Made by a program: the position numbers and the translations under genes. The notes below the pieces were generated by a model. It ran no database searches, was not told where the DNA came from, and saw only the letters and a list, made by a program, of their open reading frames with translations. Of a stretch of 64,000 nt of DNA, positions 1-8,258 are shown piece after piece. The stretch's first letter is position 1, and every line of letters begins with the position of its first letter. This stretch comes from JANQRZ01 sp965215165 (GTDB taxonomy: Bacteria; Bacteroidota; Rhodothermia; Rhodothermales; JANQRZ01): assembly GCA_965215165.1 (NCBI GenBank), contig CBDCCX010000006.1:496001-560000 (forward strand). Reading direction: 5' to 3'.

Positions 1-495
1 CCGATGGGCATCGAGGCCATCGCCGAGGACGGCAACCCGATGCCCGCCGGTGCCGCCCTCGCCGCCGACGACGATGTGAGCGTCTCTGGAACCTTTGTCC
101 GCGGCGTCGGGGCCACGATGGACGGAGCCATTCCGCCCGGCGGCAGCTTCCGCTTCTCGTTCGACGCCGAGCCGGGCGACCGCCTCAGCCTGGCGACGAT
201 GTACGTGCAGTCGAACGACCTGTACTACGCCTTCTCGCCGGACGGCCTGGACCTCTTCCCGAACGGCTCCGCTGTCAGGGGGGATGTGACCGGTAGCCTC
301 TCGCTCTACGACGCCGGCACCGAGGGCGACGAGGAGCCGGGCGTCGGCCCGAACCAGGTCATCCGCCAGCCCGCGCCCAACACCGGCCCGGACGGCGAGG
401 GCACCAACGTCAGCATCGGCGACGGCGGCACGAACGACGGGTTCTCCTACCCGGCCAACGCCGACATCATCCGCGTCACGATCTCGTCGCAGTAA
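1..495 (+). CDS. Spondin-domain secreted protein (C-terminal part)
   Basis: The frame is open from the first base of the window, so the N-terminus is missing; about 164 residues are visible. The sequence carries the bacterial spondin_N pattern: EAIAEDGNP near the start, then PGG.F.FSF, PGDRLSLATMYVQSNDL, a DAGTEGDEEPG acidic segment, GPNQVIRQPAPNTG, and a C-terminal YPA...IRVTI strand. Spondin_N domains in bacteria form extracellular beta-sandwiches in exported proteins; the molecular role is generally unknown. The protein ends in ISSQ with no T9SS sorting domain, so if exported it relies on an N-terminal signal outside the window. A strong hairpin follows the stop codon. Family assignment is fairly sure, function is not. 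Confidence 0.8.
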   Translation, partial: PMGIEAIAEDGNPMPAGAALAADDDVSVSGTFVRGVGATMDGAIPPGGSFRFSFDAEPGDRLSLATMYVQSNDLYYAFSPDGLDLFPNGSAVRGDVTGSLSLYDAGTEGDEEPGVGPNQVIRQPAPNTGPDGEGTNVSIGDGGTNDGFSYPANADIIRVTISSQ

Positions 496-542
496 GGACA
501 GTGGGGACGGGTCCGTGGGTACCTGCCCCGGCCTGCGACGCG

Positions 543-592
543 CGACGGGCGGGACGAGCAGCCTCCACGAGGCCGCCTCGTCTCGCCCGTCG
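543..592. terminator. Hairpin terminator after the spondin gene
   Basis: A 16-bp stem (543-558 with 577-592, one G-T pair) encloses a second small stem GCCTC-CAC-GAGGC. It lies 47 bp after the spondin stop codon and about 190 bp before the response regulator start. There is no T-run, so termination is inferred from stem strength only. Confidence 0.5.
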
Positions 593-617
593 CCATGCAG
601 GGCTGCCACGCCGTGAC

Positions 618-648
618 GCTTTCGTGAACCCAATGCTTTCGTGAACCC
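618..648 (+). repeat. 14-bp direct repeat upstream of the response regulator
   Basis: GCTTTCGTGAACCC occurs at 618-631 and again at 635-648, a 17-bp period. OmpR-family regulators often bind direct repeats, so this may be an autoregulatory site, but the spacing is longer than the usual 10-11 bp. The rest of the 288-bp gap (496-782) holds only the hairpin at 543-592; no small gene was seen. Confidence 0.35.
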
Positions 649-782
649 TGCCAAGCGGTTCTGATTCTGATCGCGGGCTGCGCGCGGCTGCGGAACCGAC
701 CGGCCACATCGCGCTGAAACCCCGAACCGCTTCTATCTTGCCAATAACCCCTCGCCCTGCCCGGCCAACCGATCCGACTGCC

Positions 783-1541
783 ATGAACGCCACGCCCGCC
801 ATCCTCCTCGTCGAGGACGAGCCAGACATCGCCGACCTGCTGAGCCTCCACCTCGGCGATCTCGGCTACCGCGTTGACGCCGTCCGCGACGGCGCGCTCG
901 GCTTCCAGAAGGCTCTCGCCGAGCCCTATGCGCTCGTGATCCTGGACCTGATGCTGCCGGGCATGAACGGCATCGAGGTCTGCAAGGCGCTCCGCTCCGC
1001 CGGTCGCACCACGCCGATCCTGATGCTGACCTCGAAGTCCGAGGAGGTCGACAAGGTCCTCGGCCTCGAGCTGGGAGCCGACGACTACGTGACCAAGCCG
1101 TTCTCGATCCGCGTGCTGATCGCGCGCGTGCGGGCGCTCCTGCGACGGGTCGAGCTGGACCAGCCGGAGGTCGCCGTCAGCGAGCTGGCCTTCGGCGACC
1201 TGCGGATCGAGCCGGCCAAGCGCAAGGTCTACGTTCGTGGCGAGGCCGTAGAGCTGACCGCGAAGGAGTTCGACCTGCTGGTCCTCTTCGCGCAGCACCC
1301 GGGCCGGGCGTTCAGCCGCCAGGAGCTGCTCGACAAGGTCTGGGGCTACCAGTACGCCGGCTATAGCCACACCGTCAACTCGCACATCAACCGCCTCCGC
1401 AGCAAGATCGAGCCGGACCCGGCCGCGCCGTGCTACGTCCAGACCGTCTGGGGCGTCGGCTACCGCTTCACCGAGGAAGGGGACGGCTGCGGGCCGAAGT
1501 CGGCGGACAGGATGCAGGAGACAGAGGGCAGCAAACGCTGA
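783..1541 (+). CDS. OmpR/PhoB-family response regulator
   Basis: This 252-residue protein has an N-terminal receiver domain (about residues 5-118) followed by a winged-helix DNA-binding domain (about 140-235). The acidic pair is in LLVEDEPD, the phospho-acceptor is Asp55 in VILDLMLPG, and the conserved Thr83 and Lys105 (GADDYVTKPF) are present. The C-terminal part has ELTAKEFDLL and VNSHINRLRSKIE, with the closing VWGVGYRF typical of the OmpR/PhoB class. The ATG at 783 is chosen because the receiver begins immediately after it; an upstream in-frame ATG at 738 would add a Pro-rich extension. A histidine kinase gene follows directly, so the two form a two-component system. The stimulus cannot be read from the sequence. 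Confidence 0.93.
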   Translation: MNATPAILLVEDEPDIADLLSLHLGDLGYRVDAVRDGALGFQKALAEPYALVILDLMLPGMNGIEVCKALRSAGRTTPILMLTSKSEEVDKVLGLELGADDYVTKPFSIRVLIARVRALLRRVELDQPEVAVSELAFGDLRIEPAKRKVYVRGEAVELTAKEFDLLVLFAQHPGRAFSRQELLDKVWGYQYAGYSHTVNSHINRLRSKIEPDPAAPCYVQTVWGVGYRFTEEGDGCGPKSADRMQETEGSKR

Positions 1542-1599
1542 GGGGGAGCGAGTGCTGACTCCCGCCCCACCGCTCTACGGACCCACCGACTACTGCCCC

Positions 1600-3135
1600 G
1601 TGAACCGCTTCTTCCGCTCGTTCTACGCCCGCCTCTCGGCGATCTTCCTCGTGCTGCTCGTCGTGCTCGGCGTGGTGCTTGCCGTGTGGACGGCGCAGTC
1701 GGCGATCCGCCTCACCGAGGCCGCCGACCAGAGCCTCAACCGCGACCTGGCGCGCACGCTCGCGCCGCAGTTCCAGCCCCACCTCCGCACCGACATCGAC
1801 CAGGCCGAGATCACCCGCATCATCGAGGGCCTGACGACGGTCAACCGCCGGATCGACGTCTACCTCCTCGGCAGCACCGGCATGATCAAGGGCGCGTTCG
1901 TCGAGCCGGGGCACGAGGTGGAGATGCCCGCCGTCGACGTCGAGCCGCTCGACCGGATGATGGCCGGGGCCGACGACTTCCCCATCTTCGGCGACGACCC
2001 GCTCCACCCCGGCGGCCGGCGGCCGTTCTCGGTCGCGCCGGTCTCGATCATGGGGGAGACGGGCTGCTACCTCTACATCACGCTCGGCACCGAGGCCTAC
2101 GACAGCGCCCTGGCCATGATGCGCGAGTCGTTCGTGGCGAGCGGGACGCTGCGGGCGCTCCCGCTGGCGCTGCTCCTGACGGCCATCGCCGGGCTGATCC
2201 TGTTCGGGCTCGTGACCCGCCGCCTCCGCCGGGTGACGGCCGTCGTGGAGGAGTTCGAGCACGGGCACTACGACCGCCGCGTGGCCGACGTCTCGGACGA
2301 CGAGATCGGGCAGCTCGCCGCGTCGTTCAACGCGATGGCCGACACGATCGTCGAAAACATGGAGGCCCTCCAGCGCAACGACCGCCTCCGCCGCGAACTG
2401 GTGGCGAACGTCTCGCACGACCTGCGCAGCCCGCTGGCCTCGATCCAGGGCTACCTCGAGACGGTCCTGATGAAGAGCGACGGCCTCGGCACCGAGGAGC
2501 GCGAGCGCTACCTCAGCATCGCCCTCCGCAACGCCAACCGGCTGACCGGCCTGGTCGGCGAGCTGTTCGACCTGTCGAAGTTCGACGCGCAGCAGATCGA
2601 GCCGGCGCTCGAGCCGTTCGCCATCGCTGAGCTGGTGCAGGACGTGGTGGCGCAGTTCCACGGCCGCGCCGAGGAGCGCGGCGTCACCCTCTCGGCCAAG
2701 CTCCCGGCCGACCTGCCGACCGTCTGGGCCGACATCGCCCTCGTCGAGCGCGTCATCACGAACCTGACCGACAATGCGCTCCGCCACACCCCGCCGGGCG
2801 GGCACGTCGACGTGGCTCCGCTGCGCGAGGGCGACCGCGTGATCGTCCGCATCGCCGACACCGGCTGCGGCATCGAGGCCGCCGAGCAGGCCCGCATCTT
2901 CGAGCGCTTCTACCGCAACGATGCCGCCCGCACCTCGACGGCCGCGAGCGGGGCTGGTCTCGGCTTGGCGATCACGAAGAAAATCCTCGACCTCCACGGC
3001 TGCACCATTCGCGTCGAGAGCGCGCCCGGCCAGGGGTCCACGTTCGCCTTCGACCTGCCGACGACTCCGCCGGCCGACGTGGCTCAGCCGAAGGCGAGGG
3101 AGCCGAAGGATCGGGCGGCGGTGCGCGAGGTGTAG
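1600..3135 (+). CDS. Membrane sensor histidine kinase
   Basis: This is the partner of the preceding response regulator. The order is: transmembrane helix (about residues 8-30), a periplasmic sensing region of about 150 residues, a second transmembrane helix (ALPLALLLTAIAGLILFGLV), HAMP linker, HisKA with the phospho-acceptor His273 in ANVSHDLRSPLASIQGY, and HATPase_c with the N box NLTDNALRHTPPGG, G1 box DTGCGIEAAEQARIFERFYR and G2 box GAGLGLAITKKIL. I chose the GTG at 1600 because RFFRSFYARLSAIFLVLL is a typical kinase N-terminus. A GTG at 1552, preceded by GGGGAG, is an in-frame alternative that adds 16 residues. The sensing domain is not one I recognise. Confidence 0.93.
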   Translation: MNRFFRSFYARLSAIFLVLLVVLGVVLAVWTAQSAIRLTEAADQSLNRDLARTLAPQFQPHLRTDIDQAEITRIIEGLTTVNRRIDVYLLGSTGMIKGAFVEPGHEVEMPAVDVEPLDRMMAGADDFPIFGDDPLHPGGRRPFSVAPVSIMGETGCYLYITLGTEAYDSALAMMRESFVASGTLRALPLALLLTAIAGLILFGLVTRRLRRVTAVVEEFEHGHYDRRVADVSDDEIGQLAASFNAMADTIVENMEALQRNDRLRRELVANVSHDLRSPLASIQGYLETVLMKSDGLGTEERERYLSIALRNANRLTGLVGELFDLSKFDAQQIEPALEPFAIAELVQDVVAQFHGRAEERGVTLSAKLPADLPTVWADIALVERVITNLTDNALRHTPPGGHVDVAPLREGDRVIVRIADTGCGIEAAEQARIFERFYRNDAARTSTAASGAGLGLAITKKILDLHGCTIRVESAPGQGSTFAFDLPTTPPADVAQPKAREPKDRAAVREV

Positions 3136-3315
3136 CCGAACGGGCAACCCGGACGTGGCTAGCTAGGGTCAGGCGGGGTGCAAGTGCGGGGGACGCGCGG
3201 GGAAGCCCGCTGACACAGGGGAATAACGGGGGAATGAGGTTTGCAACGTATAAAATTCCTCTCACAATGTTGTGCGCGGAGCGCCGTTGGCGCAAACGGA
3301 CCCCACGACGTGCGT

Positions 3316-3340
3316 CTGGTTGGACACATGTGTCTACCAG
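3316..3340. promoter_or_regulatory. Palindrome upstream of the lipoprotein gene
   Basis: The core GACACATGTGTC (3323-3334) is a perfect 12-bp palindrome, extended by CTGGT and ACCAG arms across a one-to-two base internal loop. It lies 40 bp before the lipoprotein start codon and could be an operator or a leader hairpin. The same gap contains an AT-rich patch near 3240-3262 that could hold a promoter. Confidence 0.35.
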
Positions 3341-3379
3341 TCCACCCACTTCCCCAAGCGCCCCCGAAACATTACCGCC

Positions 3380-4867
3380 ATGCATTATCGTCTCCTAGCC
3401 CTATCCTTCCTCTGTCTCGTCGTAGGCTGTGACATGGCCTCTGAAAGCCCCAGCGACGACGCCGAGATCAGCGCGTCTCCCCTTGCTCACAGCGCAAATC
3501 TGGACGATGCCAGGCGCTTTCATCCCATCGTGCTATCAGAACACGAGGGGGCGGACCTAGGTCGGCTCGTCGGTGCCGATCCCGGGGACATCGTGGCGTT
3601 TGCCTACGATACCGCGAGCCGGCAATTCCGCCAGATCCCCGTCCAGGCCGACGAGCGGTTCGTCTACGATGTCGCGCTGATCTACGAAGGCCTCCCGGGG
3701 TGTCCGTATTCTCCGAGCACCGGCAGCTACGGTAGCGTCTGCAACGACCTGGACGGGTACGTGACCATGTTGGGGTATGCTGACCCGAACACCGTTGTCG
3801 GACCCGATCCGGACCCCACGTTCGACGACGAGGACGAGCTCGCGTTGCTGCTCTCCGACTTTGGGGACCAAGGCCGCGGGCACCCTCGGGGAGTGCGGAA
3901 CAACACCCGGACCGAAGTCACGGGGACGCTGAGTGGGACCACGTACTACGCCTACCTATACGTACGGAGAAGCTCCACCTTGACCCCCTCCGCTGGCCAG
4001 GACTACGTGGACTACTCATTCGACTTGGTCAACGAACCCTATAACAGGATCGGCATCCTCGGTCTTAACTCAGACCGCTACCCGCCGCCGCCGGACCACG
4101 GGGCCTCTAACCCCGAGAACACCGTCGTGACCGGGCAGTGGTACGAAGTCGAGTTTGCTGATCGGTGGATCATGGACGTCCTCCGGATCGGCGAGCCTGG
4201 GGGGCTGAGCGAGGACCTGCTCGAGCTAGACCAGATCCGCTTCTCGGACGACCCGAGCACGCCAGAGAAGGAAGGGTGTGGGCGGACCTCGTGGAGCGCG
4301 TCGCAAGGGGAGGGTGGGTTCCTCGTGAACCGGGACGGGCCGGTCCGAGCGATACGCCGGATCATTGGTTTCAACAGCGGCCCTCTGACAGAGCTGACGT
4401 GGACGTTCTACCCCTACAACATCCAGGTCGAGGCGTTCTACCGCGTGCACCCGATGCCGCAACCGAAGATGTTCTTCGATCTCTCGGATGCCGTGACGAC
4501 CCATAGCTACGCCTACGGTGATGGGAATGCCCCCCTGAGCTTCTGGCAGACTCTAGCGCTACCGAGCCTGGGTGGTTGGGCTCTCCTCTCCGACTTCACT
4601 ACCGACATCGCGTTCTCCCCCGGTCCCCGGCCGTTTTACAAGGACGACGCGAGCGACACCCAGTGCACCTTCGATAACACATACCACCGAGCTGCGCACG
4701 GCATGGAGGTCCCGTTCCAAGGCACCGACGTGATGACGCCAAATACAGACCCGAGCATGGGACCGGCCAACCAACTCGAGTTCCGCCGGAACCAGGCGTT
4801 CGGCCCCGACTCCGAAGCAGCGCGGGACGCGCTGTTGGAAGTGGTTGCGATCACCACTAGAGGGTGA
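3380..4867 (+). CDS. Large lipoprotein of unknown function
   Basis: The 495-residue product starts with a lipoprotein signal peptide (MHYRLLALSFLCLVVGC, lipobox LVVGC), so it should be membrane-anchored after export. The ATG at 3380 is chosen because it puts the signal at the N-terminus; the frame is open further upstream but without a signal. The mature part has no domain I recognise. It is rich in aromatic and acidic residues, has scattered Cys (GLPGC, VCND, KEGCGR, QCTF) compatible with disulfides, and reads like a beta-rich enzyme or carbohydrate-binding protein. Codon use is visibly less GC-biased than in neighbouring genes, hinting at later acquisition. A perfect 11-bp hairpin follows the stop. 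Confidence 0.75.
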   Translation: MHYRLLALSFLCLVVGCDMASESPSDDAEISASPLAHSANLDDARRFHPIVLSEHEGADLGRLVGADPGDIVAFAYDTASRQFRQIPVQADERFVYDVALIYEGLPGCPYSPSTGSYGSVCNDLDGYVTMLGYADPNTVVGPDPDPTFDDEDELALLLSDFGDQGRGHPRGVRNNTRTEVTGTLSGTTYYAYLYVRRSSTLTPSAGQDYVDYSFDLVNEPYNRIGILGLNSDRYPPPPDHGASNPENTVVTGQWYEVEFADRWIMDVLRIGEPGGLSEDLLELDQIRFSDDPSTPEKEGCGRTSWSASQGEGGFLVNRDGPVRAIRRIIGFNSGPLTELTWTFYPYNIQVEAFYRVHPMPQPKMFFDLSDAVTTHSYAYGDGNAPLSFWQTLALPSLGGWALLSDFTTDIAFSPGPRPFYKDDASDTQCTFDNTYHRAAHGMEVPFQGTDVMTPNTDPSMGPANQLEFRRNQAFGPDSEAARDALLEVVAITTRG

Positions 4868-4888
4868 CCCCCGGCTGACTGGCACGGC

Positions 4889-4923
4889 GACCGGGTTCCT
4901 CTCCGCTGAGGCGGAACCCGGTC
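4889..4923. terminator. Bidirectional hairpin terminator
   Basis: A perfect 11-bp stem (GACCGGGTTCC with GGAACCCGGTC) with an additional CTC/GAG pairing in the loop separates the convergent lipoprotein (plus) and acetyltransferase (minus) genes. It has no T-run on either side. Confidence 0.7.
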
Positions 4924-4948
4924 AGTCCATTGACTAGGCCCTTGAACG

Positions 4949-5410
4949 TCAAATTCCGGAGAGCCTGTACCACATCACATAGTGCGGCCCGATGCCGTCG
5001 ATCTCGAACACGTCGCCGATGGTCTCGAACCCGAGCCGCTCGTAGAACCCGAGCGCGCCGACCCGAGCGTTACACCACAGCACCTCGGCCCCGGACTCGC
5101 GGACGTGCTCGAGGCAGCGCATCAGGACGGCCCGGCCGAGGCCGGTGCCCTGGAGGTCGGGCCGCGTCGCCATCCCGCGCAGCCGGAAGGCGCGCCGGGG
5201 GTCTACGTCGGCGTCGGGCGCGAGCGGCATCGGCTCCGGGTAGACCGTGGCGATGCCGACGACCTCGCCGTCCTGAACGGCCCCGGCGTGGAAGGTGCCG
5301 GGGTCCTCGTCGCCCGGATAGACGAGCGACTCGGGGGGCTGGCCGGGCCGGAGCACGGCGCTGCGCAGCGGGCGCGTCTCGGCAGCGGTGACCGGGCGGA
5401 TGGAGGGCAC
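4949..5410 (-). CDS. GNAT-family N-acetyltransferase
   Basis: The 153-residue protein matches the GNAT fold: VVGIATVYPE (beta4 region), then the acetyl-CoA pyrophosphate-binding motif RGMATRPDLQGTGLGRAVL (R/Q-x-x-G-x-G/A type), then GFYERLGFETIGDVF near the C-terminus. It should transfer an acetyl group from acetyl-CoA to an amine; the substrate is unknown. The GTG at 5408-5410 (VPSIRPVTAAE) is preferred. A longer frame reaching 5515 would translate an 8-bp tandem repeat and an interspersed element, giving a low-complexity SHSPTLPL stretch that is unlikely to be real. It is transcribed in the same direction as the glycosyltransferase upstream. Confidence 0.85.
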   Translation of the reverse strand: MPSIRPVTAAETRPLRSAVLRPGQPPESLVYPGDEDPGTFHAGAVQDGEVVGIATVYPEPMPLAPDADVDPRRAFRLRGMATRPDLQGTGLGRAVLMRCLEHVRESGAEVLWCNARVGALGFYERLGFETIGDVFEIDGIGPHYVMWYRLSGI

Positions 5411-5460
5411 GGGAGAGTGGGAGAGTGGGAGAGTGGGAGAGTGGGAGAGTGGGAGAGTGG
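5411..5460. repeat. 8-bp tandem repeat, six copies
   Basis: GGGAGAGT is repeated six times in a row plus two bases, immediately upstream of the chosen acetyltransferase start and directly next to a copy of the interspersed element at 5461. The 8-bp unit is not a multiple of three, so copy-number change would shift any reading frame crossing it. Confidence 0.9.
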
Positions 5461-5519
5461 AATAAAACCGGGAAAGGTACCGAGACCGTCTTGCGTTGCG
5501 CGGCACCTCCCACAACCCA
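5461..5519 (+). repeat. Interspersed intergenic element, copy 1
   Basis: The segment AATAAAACCGGGAAAGGTAC, followed by a GCG/GCA-rich core and an ACCCACTAACC tail, resembles two other intergenic segments at 10570 and 11788. It is the most diverged copy and lies between the glycosyltransferase and acetyltransferase genes. Its tail runs into the glycosyltransferase stop codon. Confidence 0.55.
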
Positions 5520-6752
5520 CTAACCGATCGGCGGCACGCGGGCGTAGTGCGCCAGCCGCTTCTCGGTGATCGCGTCCCATGAGAAGGTCTGGGCGCGGGC
5601 GAGCGCGGCGGCGCTCAAGGCCTGCCACGCCGGCTCGGGCAGGCGAACCAGCTTCAGGATGGCGTCGGCGAGCGCGCCGGGGTCCTCGGCCGGGATGATC
5701 TCGCCGACGGCGTAGTCGTCGGCCGCGCCGATGGCGGTCACCACGAGGGGCAGGCCGCAGCCCATCGCCTCCAGCGCCGCCAGGCCGAAGCCCTCGGTCC
5801 GCGACGGCATCACGCTGCACCGCGCGAGGTTGTGGAAGTCGCGCACGACCTCGTAGGGCTGGTGGCCGACGAGGTGGACGTGCTCCAGCGAGTAGCCCGG
5901 CTCTCCGGGGTCGAGCACGTCGTCCAGGCTCCCAGTCCCGAAGACGATCAGCTCCACCGGCGGCTCGCCGGCCTCGGCCCGCCGCTGCTGCACGGTGCGG
6001 TTGGCGAGAAAGAGGAGGTCGACGCCCTTCGTCTTCGAGAGCTTGCCGGCGAACGTAACGACCGGCGCGTCGCTCGGAAGGTCGAGGTCGAAGCGGGCTA
6101 GCAGCGCGGCCCGGTCCACCTCGGTGGGGTGGAAGACCTCCTTGTCGTAGCCATTCCCGAGGACGACGATTTTCTCCTCGGGCACGCCGTAGAGCTCGAT
6201 GATCTCGGCGCGGTTGGCGTTGTTGAGCGCGAAGATGAACGTGGCGGCCTCGGCGGCTTCCGTCGCGTAGGGCCGGATGCCCGGGTCGAAGGCGAACCCC
6301 ATCTGGTCCGAATGGTGGGCCATCACGGTGAAGGGCAGGCCGAGGTCGGCCACGGCGTAGGGCATCGCCCAGATGTGCTGGCACTCGATCACGTCCGGCC
6401 GGAGGTCCGCGACGACCTCGCGCAGACGGTCTTGGAACGACGAGACGTAGAGGTCCCGCTGCGCGTCGGAGAGGTCGCGGAAGGTCCAGGCGTTGTCGAA
6501 GTTGGTCGGGTTCGGGTCGGCGATCATCAGCGGGAAGGTGTAGAGCTCGACCTCGCCCCGGCGCAGGGGGAACGGCCACACCTCGTGCCGAGCCTCCGGC
6601 GCATGGTCGTCCTGGAGCGACGGAGCGCCCTCGGTCTCGGGATAGAGCACGCACACCCGGTGCCCCCGCGCCGCGAGGTGCCCGACCGTGGCCTCGACGA
6701 CGGTGCCGCTGCCGGTCCCCCACGAGCCGGTCATGGTGAAGAGAATGGTCAT
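5520..6752 (-). CDS. Glycosyltransferase family 4-type (GT-B fold)
   Basis: The 410-residue protein has a GT-B layout: an N-terminal Rossmann-like domain opening with ILFTMTGSWGTGSGTVVEA, and a C-terminal GT1/GT4 nucleotide-sugar-binding domain with VTFAGKLSKTKGVDLL. It also carries the EX7E motif in EGFGLAALEAMGCGLPLV. It should transfer a sugar from an NDP-sugar, probably at the cytoplasmic face, in envelope polysaccharide or glycolipid synthesis. No other glycan-synthesis genes are adjacent, so the acceptor cannot be inferred. The ATG at 6752 directly precedes the first beta-strand and gives a full-length family member. Confidence 0.88.
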   Translation of the reverse strand: MTILFTMTGSWGTGSGTVVEATVGHLAARGHRVCVLYPETEGAPSLQDDHAPEARHEVWPFPLRRGEVELYTFPLMIADPNPTNFDNAWTFRDLSDAQRDLYVSSFQDRLREVVADLRPDVIECQHIWAMPYAVADLGLPFTVMAHHSDQMGFAFDPGIRPYATEAAEAATFIFALNNANRAEIIELYGVPEEKIVVLGNGYDKEVFHPTEVDRAALLARFDLDLPSDAPVVTFAGKLSKTKGVDLLFLANRTVQQRRAEAGEPPVELIVFGTGSLDDVLDPGEPGYSLEHVHLVGHQPYEVVRDFHNLARCSVMPSRTEGFGLAALEAMGCGLPLVVTAIGAADDYAVGEIIPAEDPGALADAILKLVRLPEPAWQALSAAALARAQTFSWDAITEKRLAHYARVPPIG

Positions 6753-6815
6753 GAGTCGGGGATCAGAGCGTGGAAGGGAGGGAGCGGGGACCGGTGCGCC
6801 CCGTCTACTGTACGT

Positions 6816-8198
6816 CTACTGCAACACGACGCGGACGCCGACGAACGGCTCGAAGCGGCGCTCGACGAGGTAGCGCCGCTCGCCGCCGGGGCCGTCCCGC
6901 TCGCGCCCGTAGCCGTAGCGCGAGCGGATGGTGAGCCAGGCGGGGCCGGGCAGGGCGTAGTCGAGGTGGAAGACGAGGAGGTTCTGGTCCTGGAGCTCGC
7001 TGAAGAGATTCCAGAACCCGGCCCGGCCCTGACGCTGCATCTCGAAGACGAAGCGGAACGGATCGCCGCTCCCAGGACTGAAGACGAGCCGGAGCGTCCC
7101 CTCGGAGAGGGCGTCGCCGCTGAAGTCGCGCCGCGCGTAGGCGACGAGCTCGAAGGCGTTGAAGACGAGGGCTCGGAGGGCGAACGTCAGCGAGAAGCCG
7201 CCCGCCGCCTCGGCGAGCGCGGTGGTGTCTGCCGCCGCGAAGACCTGACGGTTTTCGTAAAACTGCTCGGCCTGCCAGATGTGCGCTTCGGGGTTGCTCA
7301 GCGAGTAGAAGGCGTTGAAGTGGCCGGGGATGAACCCCGCGCCGCTCTGCACGAACCCGACCGTCGCGCCGAGCCGCCCGAACCCGGCCAGGTCGCGGCT
7401 CGCGAACTCGACCCCGCCGCCGAATCCGTCGCCGTGCTCCAGGTACCGGGCGTAGCTCGCGAACGGCGAGAGGGTGAAATCCCCGATGCCCCACACCGCC
7501 AGGCGCGCATCGAGGCCGACGGCCGCTGTCGCGGTGTCGGCCGGCAGGCTGCGGTCGGTCACGGCGGTGGCACCGATCTCGAACGCGCGGAGCGTTGGGC
7601 TCAGCGCGTACTCGAAGGGGGCGAGCTCGATGCGGCCGGCGACGACCCCGCCGGGCCGCGTCGCCTCGGCGATCCCGCCGAGGCGGAGGTCGTCGGCGAA
7701 GCCCATCACGCGGAGGAACGGGAGCTTTACGGCCGCCTCGGCTCCGACGGTGCGCTCGTCCCAGTCCGCCGTGGTGCGGAACGAGCGGACGAGGTCGCCG
7801 GTGCCGAGCGTGAGGTGCTCGAGCGGCCCGACGCGGGCGTAGACCGGGAGCCGAGGCGTCGGGTCGAGCCGGGCGTAGCGGACGAGCCGGAGGAGGTCGT
7901 AGGTCTCGTCGAAGTCCTCTTCGTACCGCCCGTTGCCGACGCGCAGCGGCCCGCCGAGGCCGAGCGAGACCGGCCCCGCCGCAAGGTCGGCCTCCAGCCC
8001 GACCCCGCCCCGCCACGCGACGCCGATGTACGACGGCCCGCCGAAGGCCGCAAACCGGGCTCCCGCCGGCCGGATGTCGCGCGGAGGCATCTCGGTCGGG
8101 TCGTCGGCCGCGCCGAAGTCGAACGGCGCGCGGTCCGTGGGCTGAGCGCTCGCCGCCGTGGCGAGCAGGAGAGAGAGGACGGGGACGAGCCGAAGCAT
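6816..8198 (-). CDS. Outer-membrane beta-barrel-type protein, unknown role
   Basis: The 460-residue product begins with a signal peptide (MLRLVPVLSLLLATAASAQ). The mature part has many alternating hydrophobic/polar strands with Gly and aromatic residues (for example RLGATVGFVQSGAGF, LTIRSRYGYGRE) and ends FVGVRVVLQ, consistent with a transmembrane beta-barrel. A short Pro/Asp-rich segment follows the signal. I do not recognise a named family. The start at 8198 is chosen over 8228 because the upstream ten residues are Arg-rich and precede the signal peptide. It lies between the symporter and glycosyltransferase genes in the same direction, with gaps of about 60 bp on each side. Confidence 0.75.
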   Translation of the reverse strand: MLRLVPVLSLLLATAASAQPTDRAPFDFGAADDPTEMPPRDIRPAGARFAAFGGPSYIGVAWRGGVGLEADLAAGPVSLGLGGPLRVGNGRYEEDFDETYDLLRLVRYARLDPTPRLPVYARVGPLEHLTLGTGDLVRSFRTTADWDERTVGAEAAVKLPFLRVMGFADDLRLGGIAEATRPGGVVAGRIELAPFEYALSPTLRAFEIGATAVTDRSLPADTATAAVGLDARLAVWGIGDFTLSPFASYARYLEHGDGFGGGVEFASRDLAGFGRLGATVGFVQSGAGFIPGHFNAFYSLSNPEAHIWQAEQFYENRQVFAAADTTALAEAAGGFSLTFALRALVFNAFELVAYARRDFSGDALSEGTLRLVFSPGSGDPFRFVFEMQRQGRAGFWNLFSELQDQNLLVFHLDYALPGPAWLTIRSRYGYGRERDGPGGERRYLVERRFEPFVGVRVVLQ

Positions 8199-8258
8199 CC
8201 GGGCGCGGGCAGGGGAGAGGAAACGCAAGATAGCAGTACCGCCCGAGGCCGCGCCGGC

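Noticed and set aside
5411..5460. Possible CRISPR array
   Set aside because: The units are 8 bp with no spacers, so this is a simple tandem repeat.
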